Assembly: GCF_900626075.1 (NCBI RefSeq)
Contig: NZ_UYZY01000007.1
Location: forward strand, 1-64,000
Origin: Clostridium transplantifaecale
GTDB lineage: Bacteria; Bacillota; Clostridia; Lachnospirales; Lachnospiraceae
Direction: 5' to 3'
DNA: 64,000 nucleotides
Every line of letters starts with the position of its first letter. Positions within the stretch are counted from its first letter, which is position 1. A program made the position numbers and the translations under genes. The notes under the pieces were generated by a model. The model saw only the letters and a list, made by a program, of their open reading frames with translations, did no database searches and was not told the DNA's origin. Shown one piece after another: positions 26,416-35,757 of the stretch.

Positions 26416-28215
26416 ATCTCTCGGAATCTTGAGTGATTATGCCAGCGAAGCTGGCAACAGAACATTGAAAAGTGATTATTATCCGATAAGAAATAAAAAA
26501 TGGAAAAAAGAGTAGGAGAAATAGACATAACTGTCGCTATGCCTTGAGAAATCAGTTATAATAGGGAATGGATTATGCCGCTTGTAGAATCAACTTTCTT
26601 AGGGCAGATTCAAAAGGCAAATCCCATGCATCCAGATGTTGCAGCATCAGGATGTGGTAGAGGCGGCAGTACCACATCTTAGTTGAGCGGTGTCTGCCGT
26701 CTTCTAATTTAAAGTCTACTTTCTCACGCTTGTTCGAGCGTTCAGCAGAAGTTCTTGCGTTATACTCAAGTTTCCATTCTTGCGAGTCACGAGGCGGAAT
26801 ATTAAACAGCCTTGGATTATCTTTCATAGCCACATGTACGGTTCTTCCATATTTAGAACGGGAGCAGGGATGTTCACAGGAGCATCCATATTTCCTGCTG
26901 GCTAAAGGACATCTGAATTTTATACGGTGTTTGGAAGGCTCAGAACCATCATGATTCATACATCTGCCTTCTCTGCATACAGGAACCCCGTCTTTGCCAA
27001 TGGTGAAGTCGTCCTTGTAAGGCAGTTTGATGCCCCGCTTTTCATTGAGATCAATAAAAGGTGTGATGTTTTCCTTCCTGAAATATTCATAGTAAGGCAT
27101 TGCGTCATGAGCAGAATCCAGTAGAACCTTTGAGACATTGAAATGGGGAAGAAAGCTTTTCATTCTGAAATAGGTGTGCAGAAAACTGTGAGAATCATGC
27201 TTTGAAGCGGAGTTCAATAAAGGGAAGACAGGAAGATCGCTTTCCGAATCCGATGCGACAAGCATATATAAATCATAGCCATGATACCAGCAGTCTCTGG
27301 AGGAGTCCCAACCGATATCGCAGTCAGGCTGAGAAAAAAATCTGTCACAGTTACAATCGGTAATGCCGTTCGAAGCACAGTCACAGATGCGGTGTTTCCG
27401 CTCTCTGTGAGAAGTTACAACAGGAGTTCCATCCCCAGCTAAAGCCAGAGCTTTGGGATTGATAAGTCCCTTGGAAACAGACCTGTTTAGGAATTCATTC
27501 TGATAAAGAGAAAAAAGGGAAGCATAAGGCTGGTCTTTGATATCAAAAATGGTGTTTTCTAATTTGGGAAGTAATTGCGCCACTTTGATTTTCTCAACAG
27601 AATCTGCCTTGGCGCCTTTGGTTTTAGGCTTCTTAACTTTTGTCTTAAGAGGCTGGATATGAGGGGAAAGATGATTGTCATCAGAATCCCACAAACGGTC
27701 GAGGAAGTCATAAAAAGTGCCGACACCGGGAGTGTTCCCGAACTCAAATCCACTTAAGATGGCGTAAAGAGGATTGATTTTAAGCTGTGCGGCCCAGTCA
27801 GTCAGCGAAGAGACTTTGAAATCAAGGGATAACAGATAGGACCGCTGCATACAGGAGGGAGTTCTGGGTTTGGGACCATAAACAGAGTATTTATCCCGCA
27901 TAAAACTATCCGTGAAAGAAAGGTCAAGGTTCCAAAACCGATCTATGATATCCCAAGTGGAGCGGGCAATAGAATCAGGATTCGGATAGTATATACGAAG
28001 ATTTTCAAGAACAAAGTCTTGATAGGCGGAGTGACCGCCAGAGTTAACAGGTAACAAGAAAATCGCCTCCAATCGAAAAATATACTTTTAATCAAGGGCG
28101 CGGAGCGCCGCATTTTTCGATGAAGTTGTCAAGTGTTATGGCAAAAAAGTGGGGGATTTTAATAAAAAGTGAATCTGAAAGCCTTGAATTTAGTGGCTTA
28201 GAGATTCCGAGAGAT
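26416..28215 (-). mobile_element. DDE insertion sequence with 14-bp terminal inverted repeats
   Basis: ATCTCTCGGAATCT at 26416-26429 is matched exactly in inverse at 28202-28215, bracketing a single transposase gene and giving a unit of 1800 bp. Subterminal mini-hairpins lie inside both ends: TGCCAGC-GAA-GCTGGCA at 26440-26456 and GGCGC-GGA-GCGCC at 28097-28109. No clear target duplication is visible outside the repeats. The right end lies 26 bp before the start of the citrate transporter gene, inside its expected promoter region. Confidence 0.7.
26573..28072 (-). CDS. DDE transposase
   Basis: A 499-residue transposase with a zinc-ribbon-like insertion. Likely catalytic residues are the Asp in ALAGDGTPV, the Asp in VLLDSAHDA and the Glu in ARTSAERSNKREKVDF, in the order and spacing expected for a DDE nuclease of the IS4/IS5/IS1182 group. 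The middle holds Cys-rich stretches (ICDCASNGITDCNCDRF, CSCEHPCSRSKYGR). The TTG at 28072 is the longest start. A second TTG five codons downstream has GGAGG at ideal distance and may be the true one. I cannot name the IS family with certainty. The frame is intact, so the element may be active. Confidence 0.82.
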   Translation of the reverse strand: MEAIFLLPVNSGGHSAYQDFVLENLRIYYPNPDSIARSTWDIIDRFWNLDLSFTDSFMRDKYSVYGPKPRTPSCMQRSYLLSLDFKVSSLTDWAAQLKINPLYAILSGFEFGNTPGVGTFYDFLDRLWDSDDNHLSPHIQPLKTKVKKPKTKGAKADSVEKIKVAQLLPKLENTIFDIKDQPYASLFSLYQNEFLNRSVSKGLINPKALALAGDGTPVVTSHRERKHRICDCASNGITDCNCDRFFSQPDCDIGWDSSRDCWYHGYDLYMLVASDSESDLPVFPLLNSASKHDSHSFLHTYFRMKSFLPHFNVSKVLLDSAHDAMPYYEYFRKENITPFIDLNEKRGIKLPYKDDFTIGKDGVPVCREGRCMNHDGSEPSKHRIKFRCPLASRKYGCSCEHPCSRSKYGRTVHVAMKDNPRLFNIPPRDSQEWKLEYNARTSAERSNKREKVDFKLEDGRHRSTKMWYCRLYHILMLQHLDAWDLPFESALRKLILQAA

Positions 28216-28241
28216 TATATAAATAAAAGGAGGAGTATGTT

Positions 28242-29546
28242 ATGTCTTTAGCTTTTCTGGGGTTAGCTATGATCGTTGTCTTTATGGCCTTAATCATGGC
28301 CAAAAAATTGAGTCCGTTCACGTCTTTAATACTGGTGCCGATTGTCTTCGGCCTGCTGGCGGGGTATGGATGGGATACGCTTAAGTATGCCATGGACGGA
28401 ATTAAGAGCGTTGCGTCTACATTTGCAATGATGACATTTGCTATTCTGTATTTTGGGGTTATGCTTACTGCCGGCATGTTTGACCCGATGGTTGACCGGG
28501 TTGTCGCCTGGTGTAAGGGAGACCCGCTTAAGGTTCTGGTCGGAACGGCCGTTCTCGCCGCCTTCGTTTCTCTTGACGGCGACGGAACAACGACGGTAAT
28601 GATTTGCTGTACCGCGATGATTCCGATTTACAACAGGCTGAAAATCAAAAAGATTTATCTCGCCAACCTGATTATTCTCCAGAACTGTATCATGAACCTG
28701 ATTCCGTGGGGAGGCCCTACCGCCCGCGTTATGTCGGTCATGAACCTGGATGCGGGCGAGATTCTCGCCCCGCTTGTGCCGGGAATGGCTCTTTCGGCAA
28801 TCTATGTAATCGGAGTTTCGTATTATCTGGGATTAAAAGAACGGAAAAGACTGGGAATTGCAAATATTACCAACTCGGTAAATACGGTGGAGATTTCCGG
28901 AGAAGAGCGCGAATGGAAACGTCCGAAACTAATCCTGTTTAACGTGATTTTGACGGCTGCTATTATTGCGTCCCTGATTATGGGACTCGCATCCTCGGCG
29001 ATTCTCTTTGGCGTGGGAACTGCAATTGCGCTGGTGGTAAACTATCCTGTCCAGAAAACCCAGAGGAAGGTTATCAGTTCTCTGGCGCCCGACATGATCA
29101 GCGTTGTTATGATGGTTCTGGGAGCAGGAGTCCTGATGGGAGTTTTAAACGGACCGGAAGACGCAGGTATGTCCAATGCCATTGCGCAGCTCCTTGTATC
29201 AATAATTCCGGAATCACTGGGACGTTATTTTGCAGTTATTATCGCAGTAGTCAGCGCGCCCGGTACATATCTTCTTAATAATGACGCTTTTTATTACGGT
29301 GTATTACCGCCTCTGGCCGCTACCGCACAGGCATATGGTTTCACCGATCTCCAGATTGGCTTTGCAGCCCTGATGGGGCAGGCGTTCCATTTCCTGAGCC
29401 CGCTGGTGCCGTTTATTTATCTGCTGATGGATATGACGGAAATCTCATTGGCCGAGTACCAGGGATATATTTTCAAATGGTGTATTGGAATTTTTGTGAT
29501 ATTCATGGGGGCAGGTCTTCTGTTTGGATATCTGCCGATTTTATAA
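28242..29546 (+). CDS. CitMHS-family citrate (metal-citrate) transporter
   Basis: A 434-residue membrane protein with about eleven or twelve hydrophobic segments. Family markers are the FVSLDGDGTTTVMICCTAMIPIY loop and LIPWGGPTARVMSVM, both found in CitM/CitH proteins that import citrate complexed with Mg or Ca in symport with protons. A second conserved half-site is visible as NNDAFYYGVLPPLA. AAAGGAGGAG precedes the ATG. The gene is followed by a terminator, so it is monocistronic. Its native promoter seems to have been displaced or replaced by the insertion sequence ending 26 bp before the start. No citrate lyase genes are nearby. Confidence 0.88.
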   Translation: MSLAFLGLAMIVVFMALIMAKKLSPFTSLILVPIVFGLLAGYGWDTLKYAMDGIKSVASTFAMMTFAILYFGVMLTAGMFDPMVDRVVAWCKGDPLKVLVGTAVLAAFVSLDGDGTTTVMICCTAMIPIYNRLKIKKIYLANLIILQNCIMNLIPWGGPTARVMSVMNLDAGEILAPLVPGMALSAIYVIGVSYYLGLKERKRLGIANITNSVNTVEISGEEREWKRPKLILFNVILTAAIIASLIMGLASSAILFGVGTAIALVVNYPVQKTQRKVISSLAPDMISVVMMVLGAGVLMGVLNGPEDAGMSNAIAQLLVSIIPESLGRYFAVIIAVVSAPGTYLLNNDAFYYGVLPPLAATAQAYGFTDLQIGFAALMGQAFHFLSPLVPFIYLLMDMTEISLAEYQGYIFKWCIGIFVIFMGAGLLFGYLPIL

Positions 29547-29571
29547 ACAGTTGCACATTCTTTAATGTAAG

Positions 29572-29620
29572 TGCCATATTGCAGCCTGGCGACAGAACTG
29601 CAATATGGCATATTTTATTG
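29572..29620 (+). terminator. Intrinsic terminator of the citrate transporter gene
   Basis: TGCCATATTGCAG pairs perfectly with CTGCAATATGGCA around a 13-base loop and is followed by TATTTTATT. Confidence 0.85.
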
Positions 29621-29708
29621 ATTGGCAATGAAAAGTCCGCGGGGCGTGCTTTCCGTTGTCTGATTGCGGTGGTGAAAGGACTTTTGTGTCTGCTTTCTAT
29701 ACTTTAAC

Positions 29709-29740
29709 GGGGTAAAATGCGTGGCGTACGTTTTACCCGG
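29709..29740. other. Inverted repeat downstream of a collagen-like gene
   Basis: GGGTAAAATGC and GTACGTTTTACCC form a stem of about ten pairs. It lies 90 bp beyond the 3' end of the minus-strand collagen-like gene and has no clean T-run on either strand. Otherwise 29547-29829 shows nothing coding. Confidence 0.4.
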
Positions 29741-29829
29741 GCAGTGCATGGTAATAAAAATTTCGGAGAGTGTTTTACATTATTGATTACGGTGAGCTTT
29801 GCGCGAAGCGTGCAGGTTATAATCCGGGA

Positions 29830-31668
29830 TTACTGTTCATCTGCATAACAAAGATTTCCAAGTCTTATGACTGTAAGCGCAGTATCGAAGAAAGTAAATC
29901 CGGCGTTATCAACGATAACTTCCAGGTAGGCAGTCGGATTGTGAACCGGGAATGCTACATCGAAAGATATGGTGGCAACTTCATTTGTGGAAGTGATGGT
30001 GTGCCGTGCTGAGGCACCGGGGATCGGATAACCGTTGAGATAGAGCCGTACCAGTGCCGAAGCCGGAATTGGAGTACAGGAGTCAACCGCAATGGTGCTG
30101 TGGAAGAAGGCCTGATAGATGCCTGATTCCGTGATTTCCACTACAGAGCTGCCAGGCTGATGGTAGATTCCGCTTCCTGAAACAATGGGGGTGTCGGTAA
30201 ATATAAGAGCGCCCTGCTCTGCCGGTGACTGGGAATTGGTATCGACTGCAGCCAGCATACTCGGGCAACAGCAGCAGCATCCTGTTGCGCCGCGTGGGAT
30301 AACAAAATTGAAGATGGCATCCTGTTCCGTGCCGGAGTTGGTGACCTGTGCGTCTGTTCCAGGCTCACCTGTGGTTACAGTTCCGATAGTGATGGTAGCA
30401 GCGGCCCCAGTAGCGCCTGTAGCCCCGGTAGCGCCTGTGGCACCGGTAGCGCCTGTGGCCCCTGTAGCCCCTGTAGCGCCTGCGGCTCCTGTAGCCCCCG
30501 TAGCGCCTGCGGCTCCTGTAGCCCCTGTAGCGCCTGCGGCTCCTGTAGCCCCTGTAGCACCCATAGGTCCTGTAGGTCCGGTAGCACCGTTTAAGCCGTT
30601 TGCACCGGTAGCACCTCTGGCACCTGTAGCACCAGTCGATCCAGTCGCTCCAGTCGCCCCGACAGCGCCGTTCGCCCCGGTAGCGCCCGTAGCACCAGTC
30701 GATCCAGTAGGTCCTGCTGCGCCGTTCGCGCCGTTTGCACCCGTGGCACCGGTAGGTCCTGTAGCGCCGTTGGCACCGGTAGGTCCTGTTGGTCCTGTAA
30801 CACCGTTAGCACCGGTAGGTCCTGTAGCGCCGTTCGCGCCGTTGGCACCCGTGGCGCCGGTAGGTCCTGCAGCACCGTTAGCACCGGTAGCGCCAGTAGC
30901 CCCGTTCGCCCCGGCAGCGCCAGTAGCCCCTGTAGCGCCAGTAGCACCAGTAGCGCCAGTAGCACCGTTGGCGCCGGCAGCACCGGTCGGTCCGGTCGGT
31001 CCCTGTGCGCCATTGGCACCATTTGCGCCAGTAGCACCGGTCGGTCCTGCGGGTCCCTGAGCACCGGTAGCGCCCATAGCGCCCGTAGCGCCAGTAGCCC
31101 CCGTAGCACCAGTAGCCCCGGCAGCGCCAGTAGCCCCGGCAGCGCCAGTAGCCCCGGCAGCGCCAGTAGCACCAGTTGGTCCGGTCGGTCCCATAGCGCC
31201 GTTCATACCGGCAGCACCAGTCGGCCCGGTCGGTCCCATAGCGCCGTTCATACCGTTAGCACCCGTAGCGCCGGTAGTGCCTGTGGCTCCCGTCACTCCC
31301 GGTAAACCGGTCGGTCCCATAAGTCCCCTTGGTCCTGTCGGTCCGACATAGCCCTGAGGTCCCATGGCGCCTGTCGGCCCTACCATACCCTGAGGTCCCT
31401 GGAATCCTCTTGGTCCTTGAGGTCCCTGAGGTCCCTGAGGCCCTCTCGGTCCCTGAGATCCTCTTGGCCCCTGAGGTCCTGGGCAGCCCCGCGGTCCCCT
31501 TGGCCCGGTTGGTCCTCGGCCGCAACAATTGCACCCGCAGCCGCCACAGCCGCATCTATAGTCAGCCGTGTCCGGTTCCGGACAGCGGCGTCCTTCAAAT
31601 GAATCTCCGTCCGAATTATAATCGGAGCAGTTGGAATGATTCATTCCATTTGAATTATTTAAATACAT
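29830..31668 (-). CDS. Collagen-like triple-helix protein, BclA-type exosporium/spore-surface candidate
   Basis: A 612-residue protein. Residues 1-51 are Asn/Ser-rich and then Cys-rich (CGCGGCGCNCCG). Residues about 52-423 are some 124 Gly-X-Y triplets, first GPQ/GPR-rich, later GAT/GPT/GAN-rich. A module with [15 protein letters not shown] and [11 protein letters not shown] follows, then a CCCCC stretch and a globular beta-rich C-terminal domain of about 145 residues resembling the C1q/TNF-like tail of BclA. There is no signal peptide or LPXTG. AAGGAGATAACACT precedes the ATG. A sigma-K-like promoter lies 76-103 bp upstream. Length is likely to vary between strains because of the triplet repeats. 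The surface role is inferred from family and promoter. Confidence 0.88.
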   Translation of the reverse strand: MYLNNSNGMNHSNCSDYNSDGDSFEGRRCPEPDTADYRCGCGGCGCNCCGRGPTGPRGPRGCPGPQGPRGSQGPRGPQGPQGPQGPRGFQGPQGMVGPTGAMGPQGYVGPTGPRGLMGPTGLPGVTGATGTTGATGANGMNGAMGPTGPTGAAGMNGAMGPTGPTGATGAAGATGAAGATGAAGATGATGATGATGAMGATGAQGPAGPTGATGANGANGAQGPTGPTGAAGANGATGATGATGATGATGAAGANGATGATGANGAAGPTGATGANGANGATGPTGANGVTGPTGPTGANGATGPTGATGANGANGAAGPTGSTGATGATGANGAVGATGATGSTGATGARGATGANGLNGATGPTGPMGATGATGAAGATGATGAAGATGATGAAGATGATGATGATGATGATGATGATGAAATITIGTVTTGEPGTDAQVTNSGTEQDAIFNFVIPRGATGCCCCCPSMLAAVDTNSQSPAEQGALIFTDTPIVSGSGIYHQPGSSVVEITESGIYQAFFHSTIAVDSCTPIPASALVRLYLNGYPIPGASARHTITSTNEVATISFDVAFPVHNPTAYLEVIVDNAGFTFFDTALTVIRLGNLCYADEQ

Positions 31669-31743
31669 AGTGTTATCTCCTTACTTTAAATTTTAGTCAG
31701 GAATAAGAAGCTCTCACTTGGATGGCTTTTTTTCTGTTCAATA

Positions 31744-31771
31744 TACTATATGAAAATTGAACAAGTTTTGT
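31744..31771 (-). promoter_or_regulatory. Sigma-K-like promoter of collagen-like gene 1
   Basis: On the minus strand AC, a 17-bp spacer and CATATAGTA match the late mother-cell pattern AC-N17-CATANNNTA. An exact 7-bp inverted repeat GTTCAAT/ATTGAAC surrounds the -10 part. Confidence 0.55.
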
Positions 31772-31812
31772 GAGTGGCTGAATAAAAATGTCCGGCAGTT
31801 TTAAGATAAGGG

Positions 31813-31858
31813 TTGACAGGCACCAGTTGGATGGATAAAATTAAACTAACAGTTTAAT
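31813..31858 (+). promoter_or_regulatory. Promoter and palindromic operator of the TetR-family gene
   Basis: TTGACA (31813-31818), 17 bp, TAAAAT (31836-31841). The perfect palindrome ATTAAACTAACAGTTTAAT (31840-31858) overlaps the -10 and the start point, a classic site for autorepression by the TetR-type protein encoded 14 bp further on. Confidence 0.75.
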
Positions 31859-31871
31859 TAATGGAGGGGCC

Positions 31872-32510
31872 ATGGGACGAAGAAAAAAAGAACCGGGAAG
31901 TGTGCACCGCGAGGCAATTGCTTTAGCAGCTGAAGCGCTGTTTTCACGAAAAGGCATTGATGCGACGTCAATGGATGAGATTGCTGAGAAATCGGGGTAC
32001 AGTAAGGCAACACTGTATGTGTATTTTAAAAATAAGGAAGAGATTGCAGGCATTCTTGCCCTTGAGAGTATGAAAAAACTGCATGGCTGCATCAGTTCTG
32101 CACTCAGAAAGGAGAAAAACACGCGGCGCAGATACGATTTAATATGCCGTGCGTTACAGGAGTATCAGGAAGAATTTCCACTCTATTTTAAAATGGTTTC
32201 AGATACGATTAATATTGATTTTGACGGTCGGGATTTTATGCCGGAAGAGCTGGAGACTTACCGCATCGGAGAGGTGCTGAATGAAGAGCTGAAAGAATTT
32301 ATAAATGATGGAATCAGGGAGGGCGTGCTGAGGGAGGAATTGGAGGTTATGGCCACCATATTTTCTTTCTGGGGAATGCTCTCCGGCCTGATACAGACGG
32401 CGTCAAGTAAAGAGGCTTACATCAGCCGGGAACTTAAGCTTTCCAAACAGGAGTTTCTGGACTACGGCTACGACACGCTTTACCGCTCCATTTTGAAAAC
32501 AGAATGTTGA
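31872..32510 (+). CDS. TetR/AcrR-family transcriptional regulator
   Basis: A 212-residue regulator. Residues about 10-60 form the TetR helix-turn-helix (AEALFSRKGIDATSMDEIAEKSGYSKATLYVYFKNKEEI). The rest is the helical ligand and dimer domain. GGAGGGG precedes the ATG. A palindromic operator overlaps its own promoter. The following flavoprotein gene starts 17 bp after the stop, so the two are likely an operon and the flavoprotein a regulated target. The ligand is unknown. Confidence 0.92.
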   Translation: MGRRKKEPGSVHREAIALAAEALFSRKGIDATSMDEIAEKSGYSKATLYVYFKNKEEIAGILALESMKKLHGCISSALRKEKNTRRRYDLICRALQEYQEEFPLYFKMVSDTINIDFDGRDFMPEELETYRIGEVLNEELKEFINDGIREGVLREELEVMATIFSFWGMLSGLIQTASSKEAYISRELKLSKQEFLDYGYDTLYRSILKTEC

Positions 32511-32527
32511 GCAGAGAGGAGTTTCAG

Positions 32528-33103
32528 ATGAACGACAGAAGAGTGCTGGCCATAGCGGGGAGTCCCCGCAGAAACGGGGTTACGGCGAAGATGCTGGAGT
32601 GCGCGGTAAATGCCGCCGAACGCAATGGCTGGAAAGTGGATAAGATAAATCTATATGAGAAACATATTGAATTTTGCCGCGGCTGCCGTTCCTGCCTTAC
32701 TTCGGGAATGTGTATCCGGAACGATGATATCCGGGAGATAGCAGCTCTTCTGCGGGAGTGTGACACGGTCATTCTTGCGGCTCCCGTTTACTGGGCGAAT
32801 GTCCCTGCCGCGGTAAAAAATATGTTTGACCGCCTTCTGGGCGTTGTGATGGAGGAGACCAGTACCTTTCCGAAGCCACGTCTGTCGGAACAGCAGAGGT
32901 ATGTCCTCCTGACTGCATGCAACACCCCATTCCCATTTTCCGGGCTGTGCGGCCAGAGCAGCGGGGCGCTGCGTGCGATGAAGGAATTTTTCAAAACATC
33001 AGGAATGAAATGCGGCGCAAAATTTGTCTGTACAAATACTTCAGTGAGAAAAGAACCTTCGGACAGGGTTCTCCGCAAAATTGAGAAATATTGGGAGCGC
33101 TGA
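32528..33103 (+). CDS. Flavodoxin-fold NAD(P)H-dependent FMN reductase / iron-sulfur flavoprotein-like
   Basis: A 191-residue protein with the FMN phosphate loop GSPRRNGVTAKML at its N-terminus and the AAPVYWANVPAAVKNMFDRL motif typical of NADPH-dependent FMN reductases. CRGCRSCLTSGMC carries four Cys in a compact group, as in iron-sulfur flavoproteins of anaerobes, though full cluster spacing is not assured. Start chosen at ATG 32528 after AGAGGAG, rather than an ATG eight codons upstream that overlaps the TetR gene. It probably reduces a quinone, azo or nitro compound; the actual substrate is unknown. Confidence 0.85.
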   Translation: MNDRRVLAIAGSPRRNGVTAKMLECAVNAAERNGWKVDKINLYEKHIEFCRGCRSCLTSGMCIRNDDIREIAALLRECDTVILAAPVYWANVPAAVKNMFDRLLGVVMEETSTFPKPRLSEQQRYVLLTACNTPFPFSGLCGQSSGALRAMKEFFKTSGMKCGAKFVCTNTSVRKEPSDRVLRKIEKYWER

Positions 33104-33122
33104 AATGTATGCTTCGGCTGCC

Positions 33123-33992
33123 TTATGCGATAGGTACCCAGTATTGTATTTCATTTTCACCGTGTTCGTCGGTATCCTCTCCATACCGGACAAAATCATA
33201 GGGGTTATTTTCACTGAACCGGCAGGTTGAATGGGGAAACCATTCCTGATAGATATACTCCGCAACCGGCTTCAGACTATCTTCATTTTTGCCTCTCCAG
33301 TAGAATACGGCATATCTGCCGGATGGCAGGTGAAAGACTTCCATTCCTCCGGGAAGGTGTTCGATGGAGGATACCTGCGCTCCCGCAATATATCTGAAGA
33401 CGGGACTTTCATCGCCGTTTTCAAATTCCGAGTAATCGTTGACACCGATTAAAAAGGAAAGATCCGTTCTGTTTTTAATTCTGGATTTGTTTTTGTGCAG
33501 CTTGTGCCAGCATCTTCCAATGGTCTGAAATCCCTTTCCGGTGCAGGCGCTGTAGCCGATGAGAGTCAGCGCATCCAATTCTGCGATTTTGATTTCCCGT
33601 ATCATATCACCTCTGATTTTTTTTCGGCTGGTGATATCATATTTCAGTTGAAGGGGGAGAAAATCGCCGTGTTTTCTATAATATTGGGGACTGCATTGAT
33701 ACATGGTTCTGAAGCTTCTGGAAAAAGAACGTTGTGCGTCATAACCGGCGCACAGTGCAATTTCCTGGATGGATAAATCGGTAGACAAAAGCATCTGTGC
33801 GGACTCCGTCATTCTGCGTCTTTTAATGTAATTATGGAGTGTAAGGCCGACGACAGAGGCAAACATTCTGTGTAAATGATACTTCGAATAGCCGATTTCC
33901 TTTGCAACAGATTCTAGATCCAGAGTGTCTTCCAGTAAATGCGCTTCAATATATTCAATCACCCGCGCCGTTTCCAGTAAATTGTTATCCAT
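33123..33992 (-). CDS. AraC-family regulator with GyrI-like effector domain
   Basis: A 289-residue protein. The N-terminal 110 residues hold the two helix-turn-helix motifs of AraC (GYSKYHLHRMFASVVGLTLHNYIKRRRM and IALCAGYDAQRSFSRSFRTMYQCSPQYYR). The C-terminal 155 residues look like the GyrI/Rob effector-binding domain (TLIGYSACTG, HLPSGRYAVFYWRGK, YIYQEWFP). This layout is found in regulators that sense bulky hydrophobic drugs or metabolites. It is convergent with the flavoprotein gene (20 bp between stops). Its targets cannot be told from position. Confidence 0.9.
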   Translation of the reverse strand: MDNNLLETARVIEYIEAHLLEDTLDLESVAKEIGYSKYHLHRMFASVVGLTLHNYIKRRRMTESAQMLLSTDLSIQEIALCAGYDAQRSFSRSFRTMYQCSPQYYRKHGDFLPLQLKYDITSRKKIRGDMIREIKIAELDALTLIGYSACTGKGFQTIGRCWHKLHKNKSRIKNRTDLSFLIGVNDYSEFENGDESPVFRYIAGAQVSSIEHLPGGMEVFHLPSGRYAVFYWRGKNEDSLKPVAEYIYQEWFPHSTCRFSENNPYDFVRYGEDTDEHGENEIQYWVPIA

Positions 33993-34142
33993 ATCAAAAT
34001 TCCTCCTGATTCCAGAATAGCAGATTATGGAGGAAAATACTTCACATATCTTGCTGAAAATTCAAAGCGTTTGAGCTGCTTCAGGCAGCGAAAAGAGGGT
34101 TTGTGAATTTGTCACTGCCGCGAATATTCCATTGTATCTATA

Positions 34143-34180
34143 AAGCCCGCCCCGGCTAGTAACCGGAGCGGACTTTTAAA
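34143..34180. terminator. Terminator-like hairpin
   Basis: GCCCGCCCCGG pairs with CCGGAGCGGAC around a short loop. It lies downstream of the minus-strand collagen-like gene 2; the better T-rich tail is on the plus strand. Confidence 0.5.
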
Positions 34181-34236
34181 TTGTCTGTAATAAACCGTGA
34201 AAGAAAGGACAGGAGAGCAGAGAGGTTTACTGCTTT

Positions 34237-35724
34237 TTAAATAAGGGCGCTCACGGCGTTTGCCCCCGAAGCATCCCGGTTGAGCTTGACGATGGCTATT
34301 GTTGCGGTGCCCTCGCTGTTGGGGACGTTACTGTTAAATGTCAGTGTAAAAAACGTTTCCTGCAAAACTTCAATGATGATTGAGTTGGAACCGTAGGCGC
34401 TTGAATAGTTGGTTCCTGTTCTAAAATATATTCCGTATTCAATATGAGAACTTCCGTTGTAGGAAGGCGTAATCTGCATATAGCCGGGAGTTGCAAGAAT
34501 CGAGGAAACATGGTACGAAATCAGATAATATCCCGGCGCAAGTGCAATACGGGTAAGATCCGTTAATACAATCTGACCGCTCGGATCTGCGGTAGAAGTT
34601 CCCATCTGTATTTGAGTGGCATTTATAAATTGCAGAGCAAAAGTAGCAAAGGACGCGAAAACATCTTCGGGAGCTGCGCCGGTAGCGCCAGTCGGTCCGG
34701 TAGCGCCAGTTGCGCCGGTAGCCCCGGTCGGTCCAGTAGCACCGTTGCTTCCAGCTGCGCCGGTAGCACCAGTTGACCCGGTCGGTCCAGTAGAGCCGTT
34801 GCTTCCAGCTGCGCCGGTAGCACCAGTTGACCCGGTCGGCCCAGTAGCACCGTTGCTACCAGCGGCCCCGGTAGCACCCGTCGGTCCAGTAGCACCGTTG
34901 CTTCCAGTCGCGCCAGTAGCACCCGTTGGCCCCGTTGGCCCAGTAGCACCGTTGTTTCCAGCTGCGCCAGTAGCACCCGTTGGCCCGGTCGGTCCAGTAG
35001 CACCGTTGTTTCCAGCGGCTCCGGTAGCACCCGTTGGCCCGGTCGGCCCAGTAGCACCGTTGTTTCCAGCGGTGCCAGTAGCACCCGTTGGCCCGGTCGG
35101 CCCAGTAGCACCGTTGCTACCAGTAGCACCCGTTGGTCCCGTTGGTCCAGTAGCACCGTTGTTTCCAGCGGCTCCGGTAGCACCCGTTGGCCCGGTCGGC
35201 CCAGTAGCACCGTTGTTTCCAGCGGTGCCAGTAGCACCCGTTGGCCCGGTCGGCCCAGTAGAGCCGTTGCTACCAGCGGCGCCAGTAGCACCCGTTGGCC
35301 CGGTCGGCCCAGTAGAGCCGTTGCTACCAGCTGCGCCAGTAGCACCCGTTGGCCCAGTAGGCCCAGTAGTACCCGTTGGCCCGGTCGGCCCAGTAGCACC
35401 GTTGCTTCCAGCGGCCCCGGTAGCACCCGTTGGCCCGGTCGGCCCAGTAGAGCCGTTGCTTCCAGCGGCTCCGGTAGCTCCGGTAGCCCCGGTGCTGCCC
35501 CTTGGAATTTCAAAATTGAGAACCGCTTTACAGGGAGTCCCTGAATTGGTGACTCTTGCGTTTGTTCCGGGTGCACCTGTCAAAGTTGTGCCTACGGCAA
35601 CGGTAGGACAGCACTTCTGGCAGGGATAGCAAAGAGGGCAGTCAGAACAGGGGGGACATTTCGAACACTGAGGTGAACCCACGTGATTTTCAAAATTATT
35701 ATTGTAATAGTCATTAATATGCAT
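34237..35724 (-). CDS. Collagen-like triple-helix protein 2
   Basis: A 495-residue protein. Residues 1-40 are Asn-rich, then Cys/Pro-rich ([20 protein letters not shown]). Residues 41-77 hold the module [18 protein letters not shown]...NFEIPRG, also present in collagen-like protein 1 but there after the triplets. Residues about 78-350 are some 91 Gly-X-Y triplets, almost all [12 protein letters not shown], arranged as near-identical DNA repeats of about 45-54 bp. The last 145 residues form a beta-rich globular tail. No signal peptide is visible. A sigma-K-like promoter is 34 bp upstream, so a spore-surface role is likely. Repeat number is expected to vary. Confidence 0.87.
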   Translation of the reverse strand: MHINDYYNNNFENHVGSPQCSKCPPCSDCPLCYPCQKCCPTVAVGTTLTGAPGTNARVTNSGTPCKAVLNFEIPRGSTGATGATGAAGSNGSTGPTGPTGATGAAGSNGATGPTGPTGTTGPTGPTGATGAAGSNGSTGPTGPTGATGAAGSNGSTGPTGPTGATGTAGNNGATGPTGPTGATGAAGNNGATGPTGPTGATGSNGATGPTGPTGATGTAGNNGATGPTGPTGATGAAGNNGATGPTGPTGATGAAGNNGATGPTGPTGATGATGSNGATGPTGATGAAGSNGATGPTGSTGATGAAGSNGSTGPTGSTGATGAAGSNGATGPTGATGATGATGPTGATGAAPEDVFASFATFALQFINATQIQMGTSTADPSGQIVLTDLTRIALAPGYYLISYHVSSILATPGYMQITPSYNGSSHIEYGIYFRTGTNYSSAYGSNSIIIEVLQETFFTLTFNSNVPNSEGTATIAIVKLNRDASGANAVSALI

Positions 35725-35757
35725 AAAAGATACCTGGTATAAATTAAAGTCTTATTG

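Noticed and set aside
30185-31060. 291-codon frame rich in Pro-Val-Ala on the plus strand
   Set aside because: It is the antisense of the Gly-X-Y repeats of collagen-like gene 1; such frames stay open because of the repeat composition. No ribosome site.
34700-35480. Regular short repeats that could suggest a CRISPR array
   Set aside because: They code for Gly-X-Y triplets in frame, lack unique spacers and have no cas genes nearby.
34616-35629. 337-codon frame rich in Pro-Val on the plus strand, and 317-codon frame on the minus strand
   Set aside because: Both are shadows of the triplet repeats of collagen-like gene 2.
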